Counted from the first letter of the stretch, positions 9,339 through 19,657 are shown. The stretch is DNA of 64,000 bases from Shimwellia pseudoproteus (GCF_016415625.1 NZ_WBXP01000010.1:39851-103850), one strand, 5' to 3'. Notes: generated from the letters alone by a model not told the origin. Program-made: numbers and translations.

Positions 9339-10402
9339 TGCAGGTCTGCGTACTGGGTAACGGCCAGTTGGGCCGGATGCTGCGCCAGGCGGGCGAACCG
9401 CTGGGGATAACCGTCTACCCTGTTGGGCTGGATGCAGAACCCCAGGGGGTGCCGTTTCAGCACAGTGTTATCACGGCTGAAATCGAACGCTGGCCGGAAA
9501 CCGCCCTCACCCGGGAACTGGCGCGCCACAACGCGTTTGTAAACCGCGATGTCTTCCCGATCATTGCCGATCGCCTGACCCAGAAACAGCTGTTCGATAA
9601 GCTGGCGCTGGCGACGGCCCCCTGGCAGTTACTGGCGGATGCGGCCCAGTGGCCCGCTATTTTCGCCCGCCTGGGCGATCTGGCTATCGTGAAGCGCCGC
9701 ACCGGCGGCTATGATGGCCGCGGTCAGTGGCGGCTACGCAGTGCCGAGACGGCGCAACTCCCCGCGGCGTGTTATGGCGAGTGTATCGTTGAACAGGGAA
9801 TTAACTTCTCCGGGGAAGTCTCACTGGTTGGCGCCCGTGGCCGTGACGGCAGCACGGTGTTCTATCCGCTGACCCACAACCTGCATCAGGAGGGGATCTT
9901 GCGTACCAGCGTGGTGTTCCCTCAGGCCGATCTGGCATTACAAGAGCAGGCTGAATCCATGCTCAGCGCCATTATGCACGAACTGGAATATGTGGGCGTT
10001 ATGGCGATGGAGTGCTTTATCACCCCCGGGGGGCTACTGATTAACGAGCTGGCGCCCCGAGTGCATAACAGCGGGCACTGGACCCAAAACGGCGCCTCGA
10101 TCAGCCAGTTTGAGCTGCACTTGCGGGCTATTCTCGATTTACCCCTGCCGCCACCAGTGGTGAATGGCGCGTCGGTGATGGTGAACCTGATTGGCACCGA
10201 TCTGAACTACGACTGGCTGAAACTGCCGCTGGTGCGGCTCCACTGGTATGACAAAGACGTCCGTCCCGGTCGTAAAGTGGGCCATCTTAACCTCAACGAT
10301 CAGGATACCGATAGGCTAAGTGCCACTCTGGAGGCGCTGACCCCGCTACTGCCGGTGGAATACCACAGCGGTATTCAGTGGGCACAGCACAAGCTTAACT
10401 AA
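9335..10402 (+). CDS. purK: 5-(carboxyamino)imidazole ribonucleotide synthase PurK
   Basis: This ATP-grasp enzyme uses ATP and bicarbonate to make N5-CAIR from AIR, the substrate of PurE. The 355-residue product equals E. coli PurK in length, with the N-terminal [11 protein letters not shown] nucleotide fold, the ATP-grasp segment [13 protein letters not shown], and the metal-binding end [13 protein letters not shown]. It begins in an ATGA overlap with purE. A PurR site upstream of purE controls both. Confidence 0.97.
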   Translation: MMQVCVLGNGQLGRMLRQAGEPLGITVYPVGLDAEPQGVPFQHSVITAEIERWPETALTRELARHNAFVNRDVFPIIADRLTQKQLFDKLALATAPWQLLADAAQWPAIFARLGDLAIVKRRTGGYDGRGQWRLRSAETAQLPAACYGECIVEQGINFSGEVSLVGARGRDGSTVFYPLTHNLHQEGILRTSVVFPQADLALQEQAESMLSAIMHELEYVGVMAMECFITPGGLLINELAPRVHNSGHWTQNGASISQFELHLRAILDLPLPPPVVNGASVMVNLIGTDLNYDWLKLPLVRLHWYDKDVRPGRKVGHLNLNDQDTDRLSATLEALTPLLPVEYHSGIQWAQHKLN

Positions 10403-10444
10403 CCGGAAAGCGGGCCTGACGGGCCGGGAATACTATGTGGAGAA

Positions 10445-10468
10445 TTTCCCCCGCCGTAGCGGGGGAAA
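10445..10468. terminator. Hairpin between convergent purK and porin genes
   Basis: A perfect 10 bp stem (TTTCCCCCGC with GCGGGGGAAA) and 4 nt loop lies in the 72 bp between the two convergent stops. The symmetric A/T ends let it act for either strand, but there is no extended T-run. Confidence 0.5.
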
Positions 10469-10474
10469 GGGACA

Positions 10475-11650
10475 TCAGAAGTCGTAACGTACACGAACGA
10501 CGTTCATGTCACCCTGATCGTCGGTGCTGGAGGTAAAGACGTGTTCGTAATCGACGCGGAAGCCGTAATCCAGCTGGAAGGAGATACCCAGCCCGTTATC
10601 GATACGTTTGTAGTTGCTGCCGCTCAGGTATTCCAGACGGTCACCCATGAAGTAAGGCTGGATGCTCTTAACCATGTATTTGCCAATCGGGAATTTATAA
10701 CCTGCGAAGTATTCAACGCCCCATGCATCACCGGCAAAGTAGTTGTTCGGTGATTTTGAGCTAGATTTGGAGACCAGATAGTTCTGGTAGTAACCACCGC
10801 CCGCAGACAGTGTCCAGTTATCCGGGGTCCAGCTTAATGCTGTACCGTAGATGCTCTGGTTGTAGGTTTTACCTTCTGAACGGGCACTGTTCTGGTATAC
10901 CACGGCGCGGGTCAGGTTCCACGCGGTACCCCAGGTCAGGTCTTCAGTGATGTGGTAGTCCACACCCAGTGAGCCGCCGCCTTTACGTTTGTAGCTGTAA
11001 CCGCTGTAGTTACCGTTGCTGTTGACACGGTACGGTTCATCTTCAAACAGGTAGCCGGCATACACATCGGCGTCGCCGAAGGTATTTTTGTATTTCAGCA
11101 TGCTGCGGGAACGGTAAGAACCATCATAGTTACCGTTGATACCATTACCTGGTGCCTGGGCTAACATATCGTAATCCCAGATATCAGTTTTGGCCCCGAT
11201 AACATCGTAGTAAATACTGTTTTGTTTACCGTAGGTCAGTGTACCGTAGGTGGCGCTTTTCAGCCCGGTATACAACATACGACGGTCAGTATTAGTAGAG
11301 CCTTTGGCGTAGTGATTATCCCAGTTGAAAAGTGCAGGAATATTCACACCCAGTTCGTAGTAGCTGATCCAGCTGATGTCATCGAACAGATAGTAATCAG
11401 CGGAGAATCGGAAACGGGTACCGCCATCAAAAACATTGCGTTTGTATGAACCTTTGTCTCCATCGCCGGTCATATTGTTTATCTGCGGACGAATAGAACC
11501 GCCCACTTTAAAGTCAAGACGGCTGAGGGGATCGCCCGCCTGCGGATCCTGCTTAATCAGGGTAATTTCCGCCTGGGACGCAAAAGAAACAGAACCAAGT
11601 ACCACTGCCGCGCCGATTGCTTTCGCCAGCGCGTTTATTTTAATTGTCAT
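10475..11650 (-). CDS. Outer-membrane porin, Gram-negative general porin type
   Basis: The 391-residue precursor starts with a signal peptide (MTIKINALAKAIGAAVVLGS, cleavage likely after SFASQA). The mature chain has the alternating aromatic pattern of a beta-barrel and ends in the outer-membrane insertion signature VVRVRYDF with terminal Phe. Repeated tyrosine and tryptophan girdles and Gly/Asn-rich turns fit a 16-strand porin. It is not OmpF, OmpC or PhoE and not KdgM; the substrate is unknown. It lies between purK and ybbP, where E. coli carries other genes. The 202 bp upstream hold its promoter and a small GGTGTTT/AAACACC hairpin. Confidence 0.8.
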   Translation of the reverse strand: MTIKINALAKAIGAAVVLGSVSFASQAEITLIKQDPQAGDPLSRLDFKVGGSIRPQINNMTGDGDKGSYKRNVFDGGTRFRFSADYYLFDDISWISYYELGVNIPALFNWDNHYAKGSTNTDRRMLYTGLKSATYGTLTYGKQNSIYYDVIGAKTDIWDYDMLAQAPGNGINGNYDGSYRSRSMLKYKNTFGDADVYAGYLFEDEPYRVNSNGNYSGYSYKRKGGGSLGVDYHITEDLTWGTAWNLTRAVVYQNSARSEGKTYNQSIYGTALSWTPDNWTLSAGGGYYQNYLVSKSSSKSPNNYFAGDAWGVEYFAGYKFPIGKYMVKSIQPYFMGDRLEYLSGSNYKRIDNGLGISFQLDYGFRVDYEHVFTSSTDDQGDMNVVRVRYDF

Positions 11651-11852
11651 TATTAATCCTTAGTGTCCTGCTAACTATTAGCCAAGGCATGTTACCGTGC
11701 TTTTATGACGGTTTTGGTTACAAAATTATCAATAAGTGCCGTTAAAAAATACTTAATTTGTTACAAGGTGTTTCACCAAAACACCCACTGGCCATCAAAA
11801 TGTCAGTTTCTGTCAATGTTACTGAATATTAATCCTTTGAATAATTAGGGAA

Positions 11853-14267
11853 TTAACTTGCATATTTCCGATGCAATGCCTTGCCTTTCAGTAGCCTAAT
11901 TCCCAGCCATCCCCCACAGAATGACAATAACGTTATGCCACTAATTGGTAACACCACCCACAATTGCCAGTCTGGCTGCCAGGGGAAATCAAACACCCGG
12001 GTTTGCAACAGCGCCAGCGCCGTCTCCGCCCCCAGCGCCGCCACAACCCCGGACACCGCCCCCAGTAAGGCAAACTCATTCCACAGGGTATAGCGCAGTA
12101 AGCGCCGGGTCGCCCCAAGGGTGCGGTAAACCACCAGTTCCTGGTAACGCTGGCGCATCCCTACCTGGATTTGTGCCAGCAGTAATAAAATGCCGCAGGC
12201 CGTAACCAGCACCACCATCACCTCCAGCGCCCGGCTGACCTGGCTCAGCACCTGGCCTACCTGGCGCAATATCACCCCAATATCCAGCATGCTCACGGTG
12301 GGAAACGCCCGGTTGATCGCCGTCAGGGTGGACTCTGGCCCCTGCCAGCGGAAACTGGTCAGCCAGGTTTGCGGCTGCTGCTCCAGTTCCCCCCGGGGGA
12401 AGATAAAATAGAAGTTAGGCCGCAAGCTTTCCCAGTCCACTTTACGCAGGCTGCTGACGGTGGCGCTAAACACCCGGGTGTCTCCGGTAAAAGTCAGTCG
12501 ATCGCCCAGTTTCACCCCCAGGCGGCTGGCAACGCCCTGGTCAACAGAGACCTCCCCTTCCCGGGGAGGCCAGTGCCCCGCCAGCACCGGATTATGGTTC
12601 GGCTGCCCGGACTGCCAGGTCAGATTTAGCTCGCGGTTTAGCGCCTCGTCTTTATTACCGGCCGTGCTTTCGCCATTAATATCCGTCAGCCGGGCGCGCA
12701 CTACCGGGTACCAGGCATCGGGAATGATCTGGCGCTCTACCAGAAAATCCTTTATCGGCTGTACCTGTTGTGGGGCGATATTGAGTAAGAAATAGTTCGG
12801 GCTTTCCGGCGGCAGTTGCTGCTGCCAGCGTTCCAGCAAATCACCTCGCAATACCAGCAACAGCGCCAGCAGCATAAATGACAGCGAAAACGCCGCCAGC
12901 TGGCTAAGGGTGGCCCAGGGCTGGCGCAGCAGGCGGTTAATCGCCAGCCTGAACGGTAATGCGTGAATGGCGGAGTGACGCAAAATAAACAGCAGCCCCC
13001 ACCCCAGGACGCCACATAACAGGGCCATCGCCAGTGCCCCCCCGAGCACTGACCACAACAGCGCACTGCCCCCCATTAATGCGGCCAGCAGCGCCACAAT
13101 CAGCCCGGTCATTACCGGCAGATAGATAGACAACGGCCATACCCGGGCGGCCGCATCACGGCGCAACACCCGCACGGGCTGGGTAGCCAGCAGCAGACGG
13201 TAAGGCCGCAGCCCCACCAGCAGCGAAATCACCACCAGCGCCCCCAGGGACCAGAACCAGGGCCAGACGCTGGCCGCCGGTAATGCCGCCGGTAGCACCG
13301 GTTTTAATGCCCGCAGCAGCAGCGCCTCAAAGAGCTTGCCGGTTATCCCCCCGGCAACGGCGGACATCAACAGCAACATCAGCCACTGGCCGACTATCAA
13401 TTTACCTAACGCCCGGCGGCCCGCGCCGAGGGTTTTAAGAATGGCAATCATGTCATAGCGGCTACGGCAGTAGTGGCTCATCGCCACGGCAACCGCCGCC
13501 ACGGACAGCAGCAGCGTCAGTAAGGCAGACAGCAGTAAAAACTGGCGTGAACGCTCAAGGGATTTGCTGAGTGCGCCGTCATCCTGCTCTGGGCTTATCC
13601 AGCGCTGTTCCGGGCTAAGCTGCGGCACAATGGCAGATTCCAGCCGGGCTAACGCGCGATCATCCCCGGCGAATTTATAACGCCAGCTCACCCGGCTGCC
13701 GGGCTGGACCGCGTGGGTTGCGGCAACATCCGCCATGTTCATTAGCAGGCGTGGGGCTATCTGGAAAGGGGTAAACCCGCTGTCCGGCTCCTGAATCACC
13801 TCCCCCGCCACCCGCAGGGTAGTATCACCCACCTCGAGCGTATCCCCCACTTTCAGCTGGAGTAACGCCATCAGTCTCGGGGCCAGTAACACCGTCCCCC
13901 GGGCCGGGGACAACCCCGCCGGGCGGGTTTGCAACACCCCATACAGCGGGTAGTGATCATCCACCGCTTTGACATCCGCCAGTTGCGGGGTGTCGCCAGA
14001 AAAAGTCATGGTGGCGAAGTCAAGCTGCGGGCTGACCCGCACCCCGAGGGCCGCCGCCTGAGCCAGCCAGCTCTCCGGCACCGCAGAGGCGGAGCGCAGC
14101 ACCCGATCAGCAGCCATATACTCCCGGCTTTGCTGGCTGAGGCCTTTTTCCATTCGGTCGCTAATATTCCCCAGCGCCAGCACACAGGCCACCGCCAGAC
14201 TCAGGGCCAGCCAGACAATTAACAGCGACGGTGAGCGCCACTCGCGCCAGAACCAGCGGGCAATCAT
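11853..14267 (-). CDS. ybbP: ABC transporter permease YbbP (FtsX/MacB type)
   Basis: This inner-membrane permease of about 804 residues matches E. coli YbbP over its length. The start MIARWFWREWRSPSLL at 14267 agrees with E. coli; an in-frame ATG four codons earlier is not favoured. It has one N-terminal helix, a large periplasmic domain, then clustered helices, a second periplasmic domain and C-terminal helices, with FtsX-type segments such as LAILKTLGAGRR-like AILKTLGAGRR and QELVVYRTLGA. It overlaps the upstream ATPase gene by ATGA, forming the YbbAP pair. Structural work on E. coli suggests a lipid or hydrophobic-compound extraction role near TesA; the substrate here is inferred only. Confidence 0.95.
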   Translation of the reverse strand: MIARWFWREWRSPSLLIVWLALSLAVACVLALGNISDRMEKGLSQQSREYMAADRVLRSASAVPESWLAQAAALGVRVSPQLDFATMTFSGDTPQLADVKAVDDHYPLYGVLQTRPAGLSPARGTVLLAPRLMALLQLKVGDTLEVGDTTLRVAGEVIQEPDSGFTPFQIAPRLLMNMADVAATHAVQPGSRVSWRYKFAGDDRALARLESAIVPQLSPEQRWISPEQDDGALSKSLERSRQFLLLSALLTLLLSVAAVAVAMSHYCRSRYDMIAILKTLGAGRRALGKLIVGQWLMLLLMSAVAGGITGKLFEALLLRALKPVLPAALPAASVWPWFWSLGALVVISLLVGLRPYRLLLATQPVRVLRRDAAARVWPLSIYLPVMTGLIVALLAALMGGSALLWSVLGGALAMALLCGVLGWGLLFILRHSAIHALPFRLAINRLLRQPWATLSQLAAFSLSFMLLALLLVLRGDLLERWQQQLPPESPNYFLLNIAPQQVQPIKDFLVERQIIPDAWYPVVRARLTDINGESTAGNKDEALNRELNLTWQSGQPNHNPVLAGHWPPREGEVSVDQGVASRLGVKLGDRLTFTGDTRVFSATVSSLRKVDWESLRPNFYFIFPRGELEQQPQTWLTSFRWQGPESTLTAINRAFPTVSMLDIGVILRQVGQVLSQVSRALEVMVVLVTACGILLLLAQIQVGMRQRYQELVVYRTLGATRRLLRYTLWNEFALLGAVSGVVAALGAETALALLQTRVFDFPWQPDWQLWVVLPISGITLLSFCGGWLGIRLLKGKALHRKYAS

Positions 14268-14950
14268 GATTCCTCCCACAGTTTGCCGTCTTGCAGCCGC
14301 AAACGCCGGTCACAGCGCGCGGCCAGCTGCGTATCGTGGGTCACCAGAATCAGCGTGGTACCGTGTTCACGGTTCAGGGTAAACAGCAGATCGGCAATTT
14401 TATCCCCGGTCTGGCGATCCAGATTACCGGTGGGTTCATCGGCAAATAAAATTTCCGGGCTACCGCTAAAGGCCCTGGCGAGGGCGACCCGCTGCTGCTC
14501 ACCGCCGGAGAGCTGCGCCGGTAAATGGTACAACCGCTTTCCAAGGCCAAGCTGCTCCAGCATCGCCCGGGACTGCGCGCGGCTGGCGCCGCTGCTCTCA
14601 CCGCGTAACAGGCCGGGAAGTTCCACATTTTCCAGGGCATTCAGGGTGGGTACCAGCATAAAAGACTGAAAAACAAACCCCACATGGCGGGCCCGTAATC
14701 TGGCCCGGGCTTCTTCATCCAGCCGGTTCAGGGACTGGCCCAGCAGGATAACATCCCCGTCACTGCCGTCATCCAGCCCGGCAAGGATCGCCAGTAGCGT
14801 TGATTTGCCGGAACCGGATTCGCCTATCAGGGCAATGGTTTGTGCTGGTTTGACAAGCAGGTCAACTCCGGTAAGGATGGAAAGCGCCTGTTCACCCTGA
14901 CCGACGGATTTTTTCAGATGATGCACTTCAAGAATATGTTGCGCTGGCAT
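14264..14950 (-). CDS. ybbA: ABC transporter ATP-binding protein YbbA
   Basis: This 228-residue ATPase of the MacB/LolD class energises YbbP. Walker A is GESGSGKST, the signature is LSGGEQQRVALARA, Walker B is ILFADEPTGNLD, and the switch histidine lies in LVTHD. It is nearly the same as E. coli YbbA. Its stop overlaps the ybbP start. Its first 33 bases overlap the start of tesA on the other strand, head to head, as in E. coli. Confidence 0.96.
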   Translation of the reverse strand: MPAQHILEVHHLKKSVGQGEQALSILTGVDLLVKPAQTIALIGESGSGKSTLLAILAGLDDGSDGDVILLGQSLNRLDEEARARLRARHVGFVFQSFMLVPTLNALENVELPGLLRGESSGASRAQSRAMLEQLGLGKRLYHLPAQLSGGEQQRVALARAFSGSPEILFADEPTGNLDRQTGDKIADLLFTLNREHGTTLILVTHDTQLAARCDRRLRLQDGKLWEES

Positions 14951-15547
14951 GTGCCTTTCCTGTTGCTGGTGCTGATGATATGTCGCACTGCCGCCGCAGA
15001 TACCCTGCTGGTTCTGGGGGACAGCCTGAGTGCGGGTTACCGAATGCCGGCAGCCTCCGCCTGGCCTGCACTGCTGGATAAACAGTGGGAAAAGCGCCAG
15101 ACCCGGGTAATTAATGGCAGTATCAGCGGTGATACTGCGGCCCAGGGGCTGGCCCGTTTACCCGCCTTACTGGCCGAGCATAAACCGCGTTGGGTCGTTA
15201 TCGAACTGGGGGGCAACGACGGTTTACGCGGCTTTCCACCCGCCGGCATCGCCAGTGCCCTTAATCAGGTGATTGGCGACATTAAAGCGGCCAACGCCCA
15301 GCCGATACTGATGCAGATCCGCCTGCCGGCGAACTACGGCCGGCGTTACAATGAGAGTTTCAGCGCGATTTACGCTACCCTGGCGACCAGTAATAATGTG
15401 CCGCTACTGCCATTTTTTATGGAAGAGGTGTACCTCAAGCCGGAGTGGATGCAAGACGATGGCATCCACCCTAATGCATCTGCCCAGCCGTTTATTGCCG
15501 ACTGGATGGCCCGGCACCTCAATCCGTTAGTTAATCACGACTCTTGA
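14918..15547 (+). CDS. tesA: Periplasmic thioesterase I / protease I / lysophospholipase L1
   Basis: TesA is a periplasmic SGNH hydrolase that cleaves acyl-CoA and lysophospholipids. A signal peptide (residues 1 to about 27, MMHFKNMLRWHVPFLLLVLM, ending CRTAAA) precedes block I GDSLSAGYRM with the catalytic serine, block III GGNDGLRGF, and the DGIHPN motif with catalytic Asp and His. The start at 14918 matches E. coli, giving 209 aa. The 5' end overlaps ybbA on the opposite strand by 33 bp, so promoter elements must lie inside each other's coding sequence. Confidence 0.96.
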   Translation: MMHFKNMLRWHVPFLLLVLMICRTAAADTLLVLGDSLSAGYRMPAASAWPALLDKQWEKRQTRVINGSISGDTAAQGLARLPALLAEHKPRWVVIELGGNDGLRGFPPAGIASALNQVIGDIKAANAQPILMQIRLPANYGRRYNESFSAIYATLATSNNVPLLPFFMEEVYLKPEWMQDDGIHPNASAQPFIADWMARHLNPLVNHDS

Positions 15548-15575
15548 TAAACCGGGACGATTAGCACGCAAAGTT

Positions 15576-16346
15576 ATGCAAAAAAACATATTAATAACAG
15601 GTTGTTCTAGTGGTATCGGCGAAGCCAGCGCCGCCCGGCTGCACGCCCTCGGGTTTTCTATTTTAGCGGCCTGCCGCAAACCCGCCGATGTTGCGCGCAT
15701 GGATGCCCTGGGCTACACCGGTATCTTGCTTGATCTGGACGACGCCGCCAGCGTTACCCAGGCCGCAGCCCGGGTGCGGGAGATAACCGGCGATCGGCTC
15801 TACGGCCTGTTTAATAATGGCGGTTATGGGGTCTATGGGCCACTGGAAACCATCAGCCGCCGCCAACTGGAGCAGCAATTTTCAACTAACTTTTTCGGCG
15901 CCCACCAGCTCACCATGCTGCTGTTGCCCGCCATGCGGCCCCACGGCGAAGGGCGCATTGTGATGACCAGCTCCGTAATGGGGATAATCTCAACCCCGGG
16001 GCGCGGCGCGTATGCCGCCAGTAAATATGCGCTGGAGGCCTGGTCAGACGCCCTGCGCCTTGAGCTGCGCCACAGCGGTATCCAGATAAGCCTGATTGAG
16101 CCGGGGCCTATCCGCACCCGGTTTACCGACAACGTCAACCAGACCCAAACCGATAAACCGGTAGAAAACCCGGGGATTGCGGCGCGTTTTACCCTGCAAC
16201 CGGAAGATGTCGCCAGGAAAGTCGCCGCGGCATTCACCGCCCCCCGGGCCAGGATCCGCTATCCTGTGACCCTGGTAACCCACACGGTCCGTCTCCTTAA
16301 GCGGCTGCTGCCGGACCGCTGGATGGATAAAATATTGAGTCACTGA
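15576..16346 (+). CDS. ybbO: Short-chain dehydrogenase YbbO (NADP-dependent aldehyde reductase)
   Basis: The 256-residue protein is a classical SDR. It has the cofactor loop TGCSSGIGEA, the NNGGYGVYGP segment, a catalytic serine in TSSVMG, and the Tyr146-x3-Lys150 pair in YAASKYALEAW. The E. coli protein reduces medium- and long-chain aldehydes. It follows tesA by 28 bp on the same strand and may be cotranscribed. A basic C-terminal tail (VRLLKRLLPDRWMDKI) may contact membrane. Confidence 0.93.
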   Translation: MQKNILITGCSSGIGEASAARLHALGFSILAACRKPADVARMDALGYTGILLDLDDAASVTQAAARVREITGDRLYGLFNNGGYGVYGPLETISRRQLEQQFSTNFFGAHQLTMLLLPAMRPHGEGRIVMTSSVMGIISTPGRGAYAASKYALEAWSDALRLELRHSGIQISLIEPGPIRTRFTDNVNQTQTDKPVENPGIAARFTLQPEDVARKVAAAFTAPRARIRYPVTLVTHTVRLLKRLLPDRWMDKILSH

Positions 16347-16405
16347 GTTGAAGCGGGCCGGCACTGCCCCCATCTGCTTAACAAACCTGTCTAAGAGGGC
16401 GACGC

Positions 16406-17260
16406 ATGTCTGCACAAACAATTATTACGATTACCGAAGAGAACCTGAACCAGACACTTGATCAGTCCGTCACGGTACCGGTCCTGTTTTACTTCTGGTC
16501 AGAACGTAGCCAGCATTGCCAGGAACTGACCCCGCTGCTGGAGCAACTGGCAAATCAGTACCACAGTCAATTTGTTCTGGCAAAAGTGGATTGCGACACC
16601 CAGCAAATGGTGGCCTCCCAGTTTGGCCTGCGGGCGATCCCGACAATCTACCTGTTCCAGAATGGCCAACCGGTAGATGGCTTCCAGGGCCCGCAGCCGG
16701 AAGAAGCTATCCGCGCCCTGCTGGATAAATACCTCCCCCGGGAAGAAGAGCTCAAAGCACAACAGGCTTCCGCCCTGATGGCAGAAGGCAAATTTGCTGA
16801 TGCCCTGCCGTTACTGAAAGAGGCCAACCAGCTGGCGCCGAAAGACAGCGAAATCACCCTGCTGCTGGCAGAGACGCTTATCGAACTGAACCGCAGTGAT
16901 GACGCAGAAACCACCCTGAAAACGATTCCGTTGCAGGATCAGGACTCCCGCTATCAGGGCCTGGTATCCCGTATCGACCTGCTGAAACAGGCTGCCGATA
17001 CCCCGGAAATTCAGGAGCTGCAGCAAAAAGCCCAGCACAACCCGGACGATGTCCAGATTGCCACCCAACTGGCCCTGCAATTACATCAGGTTGGCCGTAA
17101 CGAAGAGGCGCTGGCCTTGCTGTTCACCCATCTGCAAAAAGATCTCGGCGCGGCTGATGGCCAGGCGCGTAAGACCTTCCAGGAGATCTTGTCTGCCATG
17201 GGTACCGGTGATGCGCTGGCGTCCCGTTATCGCCGCCAGTTGTATTCACTGCTTTACTGA
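16406..17260 (+). CDS. cnoX: Chaperedoxin CnoX (YbbN)
   Basis: The 284-residue cytosolic protein joins an N-terminal thioredoxin fold (about 1-110) to a C-terminal TPR region. In E. coli it protects proteins from over-oxidation by hypochlorous acid and passes them to GroEL and DnaK. The redox site reads SQHC in place of CGPC, so the first cysteine is missing, as in E. coli, and disulfide reductase activity is not expected. The thioredoxin cis-proline lies in [10 protein letters not shown]. Length and sequence match E. coli throughout. Confidence 0.96.
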   Translation: MSAQTIITITEENLNQTLDQSVTVPVLFYFWSERSQHCQELTPLLEQLANQYHSQFVLAKVDCDTQQMVASQFGLRAIPTIYLFQNGQPVDGFQGPQPEEAIRALLDKYLPREEELKAQQASALMAEGKFADALPLLKEANQLAPKDSEITLLLAETLIELNRSDDAETTLKTIPLQDQDSRYQGLVSRIDLLKQAADTPEIQELQQKAQHNPDDVQIATQLALQLHQVGRNEEALALLFTHLQKDLGAADGQARKTFQEILSAMGTGDALASRYRRQLYSLLY

Positions 17261-17297
17261 TTTTTTCTGCGTCCTCAGCACGTCCTGTCATACTTCA

Positions 17298-17325
17298 GCG
17301 GAAAGCCCTGTTGCTTTCCGCTTAT
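17298..17325 (+). terminator. Terminator after cnoX
   Basis: A perfect 9 bp stem (GCGGAAAGC with GCTTTCCGC) and 6 nt loop is followed by a short T-containing tail. It separates cnoX from the qmcA-ybbJ operon. Confidence 0.6.
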
Positions 17326-17393
17326 CCCGCTAGAATAACTGCACAGTGCAGGCCCTGGTTACCGGTGCCCGTTATCAATACAGGAGGTATTTG

Positions 17394-18311
17394 ATGCTGA
17401 CAGTGATCCCCATTCTTATCTTTGTGGCCCTGATGATTGTTGCTGCCGGGGTGAAAATTGTCCCCCAGGGCTATCAGTGGACCGTTGAGCGCTTTGGCCG
17501 CTACACCAAAACCCTGATGCCCGGCCTTAGCCTGGTGGTGCCCTTTATGGACCGCATCGGGCGAAAAATTAATATGATGGAACAGGTGCTGGACATCCCT
17601 TCCCAGGAGGTTATCTCCAAGGATAACGCCAACGTCACCATTGATGCGGTGTGCTTTATTCAGGTGATTGATCCCGCCCGGGCCGCCTATGAGGTCAGCA
17701 ACCTCGAACAGGCGATTGTCAACCTGTCGATGACCAATATCAGGACCGTGCTGGGCTCCATGGAGCTGGATGAAATGCTCTCCCAGCGCGATAACATCAA
17801 CTCACGCCTGCTGCATATTGTCGATGAAGCCACTAACCCCTGGGGGGTCAAAGTCACCCGCGTGGAGATTCGCGATGTTCGCCCTCCGGCGGAGCTTATC
17901 GCCTCCATGAACGCCCAGATGAAAGCCGAACGTACCAAGCGCGCCTATATTCTGGAAGCCGAAGGGATCCGCCAGGCGGAAATCCTGAAAGCCGAAGGGG
18001 AAAAGCAGTCACAAATCCTCAAGGCCGAGGGGGAACGCCAGTCGGCATTTTTACAGGCAGAGGCCCGGGAGCGGTCTGCCCAGGCAGAAGCCCGGGCGAC
18101 GCAAATGGTTTCCGAAGCCATTGCCAGCGGGGATATTCAGGCCGTGAACTACTTCGTGGCGCAAAAATATACCGATGCCCTGCAAACTATCGGCGCGGCG
18201 GAAAACAGCAAAGTTATCATGATGCCGCTGGAGGCCAGCAGCCTGCTGGGCGCCATTGGCGGGATCAGCGAGCTGGTTAAACAGAGCGCTGACCAGCGGA
18301 AACCTTCATGA
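17394..18311 (+). CDS. qmcA: SPFH/stomatin-domain membrane protein QmcA
   Basis: This 305-residue protein has one N-terminal membrane helix ([19 protein letters not shown]), an SPFH domain (about 20-190), then an Ala/Glu-rich coiled coil with the repeat ILKAEGE(K/R)QS. It is close to E. coli QmcA, a quality-control factor linked to FtsH/HtpX function. ATG 17394 with CAGGAGG upstream fits E. coli; the frame is open further upstream but unconserved. It overlaps ybbJ by four bases. Confidence 0.95.
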   Translation: MLTVIPILIFVALMIVAAGVKIVPQGYQWTVERFGRYTKTLMPGLSLVVPFMDRIGRKINMMEQVLDIPSQEVISKDNANVTIDAVCFIQVIDPARAAYEVSNLEQAIVNLSMTNIRTVLGSMELDEMLSQRDNINSRLLHIVDEATNPWGVKVTRVEIRDVRPPAELIASMNAQMKAERTKRAYILEAEGIRQAEILKAEGEKQSQILKAEGERQSAFLQAEARERSAQAEARATQMVSEAIASGDIQAVNYFVAQKYTDALQTIGAAENSKVIMMPLEASSLLGAIGGISELVKQSADQRKPS

Positions 18312-18769
18312 TTGCGCTGATCCTTGCCCACCCCCACGCCTTCTGGCTCAGCCTCGGCGGCCTGCTGCTGGCGGCAGAAATGATGGGCACCAGCGGCTAT
18401 TTGTTGTGGAGTGGGGTCGCGGCGGTGATCACCGGGCTGCTGGTGTGGCTACTCCCGTTAGGCTGGGAGTGGCAAGGGGTCTGCTTTGCGGTACTGACCG
18501 TGGTGTCAGCCTGGCTGTGGTGGCGCTGGCTCTCCCGGCGGCACCGCGACAGCACCGGCGCCCCGAACCTGAACCAGCGCGGTAACCAGTTGATTGGCCA
18601 AGTCCTGGTGCTGGAAACGGCGCTGGTCAACGGACACGGAAATATCCGGGTGGGGGACAGTAGCTGGCCGGTGAGCGCCGCGCAAGATTTGCCCGCTGGC
18701 TGCCGGGTGCGCGTTATTGCCATCGAGGGGATTACCTTGCGGATACAGGCATTACCGGCTCAGCAATGA
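18308..18769 (+). CDS. ybbJ: NfeD-family membrane protein YbbJ
   Basis: The 153-residue product has three or four N-terminal hydrophobic helices and a C-terminal OB-fold (about 90-150) ending in [14 protein letters not shown]. This is the short NfeD form that pairs with SPFH proteins. The start overlaps the qmcA stop (ATGA), so the pair is translationally coupled and probably forms a membrane complex. Its 3' end overlaps the 3' end of cueR on the other strand by ten bases. Confidence 0.93.
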   Translation: MIALILAHPHAFWLSLGGLLLAAEMMGTSGYLLWSGVAAVITGLLVWLLPLGWEWQGVCFAVLTVVSAWLWWRWLSRRHRDSTGAPNLNQRGNQLIGQVLVLETALVNGHGNIRVGDSSWPVSAAQDLPAGCRVRVIAIEGITLRIQALPAQQ

Positions 18770-19167
18770 TGATGCGGGCAGCCGCCGGACAGGGTATCAA
18801 TTATCGGGCATTCGGCGCTGTCATCACCGGGGCAATCCGCCGCCAGGGACATCAGCCTGTCGCGCATGGCTTGCAGGGCGGTGATATGGGCTTCGATCTC
18901 CGCCACTTTTTGCAGGGTATAGGCTTTCACATCCGCGCTATGGCGATCCGGGTTATTGAACAACCCCACCAGTTCCCGGCACTCTTCGAGGGTAAACCCC
19001 ACCTGGCGCGCCTGGCTGAGCAGTGTTAGTTCTTCAAGGTGTTTTCTGGCGTAGGAACGGTAGCCGTTTTCGCTACGTGCCGGTGGTGTCACCAGCCCTT
19101 TTTGTTCATAAAACCGGATAGCTTTACTGGTGAGGCCGGTTTTTTTCGCCACATCGCTGATGTTCAT
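18760..19167 (-). CDS. cueR: Cu(I)-responsive MerR-family regulator CueR
   Basis: The 135-residue regulator has a MerR helix-turn-helix ([20 protein letters not shown]), a long dimerisation helix, and the metal loop with Cys112 and Cys120 in CPGDDSAEC, which bind one Cu(I) in E. coli. It activates copA and cueO. A Cys/His-rich tail (CPHHHC) follows. Its copA target here lies 15 kb away with a preserved CueR operator, because the ferrosome-like and oxoproline loci sit in between. It is convergent with ybbJ. Confidence 0.96.
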   Translation of the reverse strand: MNISDVAKKTGLTSKAIRFYEQKGLVTPPARSENGYRSYARKHLEELTLLSQARQVGFTLEECRELVGLFNNPDRHSADVKAYTLQKVAEIEAHITALQAMRDRLMSLAADCPGDDSAECPIIDTLSGGCPHHHC

Positions 19168-19270
19168 CGTCTCAATGCTCCCGGGGAAATGCGCTGGATA
19201 GATAGCTAAGAATAGCTACCGGGAAGGCTATTGTAGCGCCAGCGCCGTACTTGCCAACCCCCGGGGCCCG

Positions 19271-19636
19271 TTAGCGAATCAATTGCACCACGGTTTTGAG
19301 CATCGACGGCTTAACCACCATATTAAAGGTCATGACTGCCAGCCCTTTCGCCACGTTGCGGGTCAACTGGCGCACCGTGGTATCAATGTAGGCCTGATCC
19401 TTCTGTACGCTCAGCCAGTTTTGGGATTCAATTTTAGCCAGCAGCGTGGCGCTACTGATTTTATGTTCATCAAAGCGCACCGCAACAGAACCAGCATAAC
19501 GGCGGTGTACCACTTCCAGCACCCCCGGCATCCTTTCCATCGCCGCAACTTCTCTGGCAACCCGCTCCGGGTTACGCAGGATAAAATCAGAACGTACGCG
19601 AATGCGGTTTTGTGTTTGATGCAGATAGGGGCTCAT
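19271..19636 (-). CDS. HMA2-type protein with arginine-rich motif, divergent partner of the ferrosome-like operon
   Basis: The 121-residue protein opens with NRIRVRSDFILRNPE, an arginine-rich segment resembling PGRIRLR in the gene at 19891 and PGRLRLR at the start of the ATPase at 21588. The ferredoxin-like pattern that follows (REVAAMERMPGVLEVV, GSVAVRFDEHKIS) looks like an HMA domain without the CxxC metal site. The C-terminal third is hydrophobic (VAKGLAVMTFNMVVKPSML). ATG 19636 is preceded by a weak GAGA. It is transcribed away from the operon out of a shared 254 bp region that holds Fur-like boxes. In known ferrosome loci accessory proteins share such a motif with the ATPase; its role here is inferred from context. 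Confidence 0.65.
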   Translation of the reverse strand: MSPYLHQTQNRIRVRSDFILRNPERVAREVAAMERMPGVLEVVHRRYAGSVAVRFDEHKISSATLLAKIESQNWLSVQKDQAYIDTTVRQLTRNVAKGLAVMTFNMVVKPSMLKTVVQLIR

Positions 19637-19657
19637 GCATGATTCTCGCGTGATAAC

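Noticed and set aside
16406..17260. Missing CXXC in CnoX as a mutation
   Set aside because: SQHC is the normal state of this protein in E. coli.
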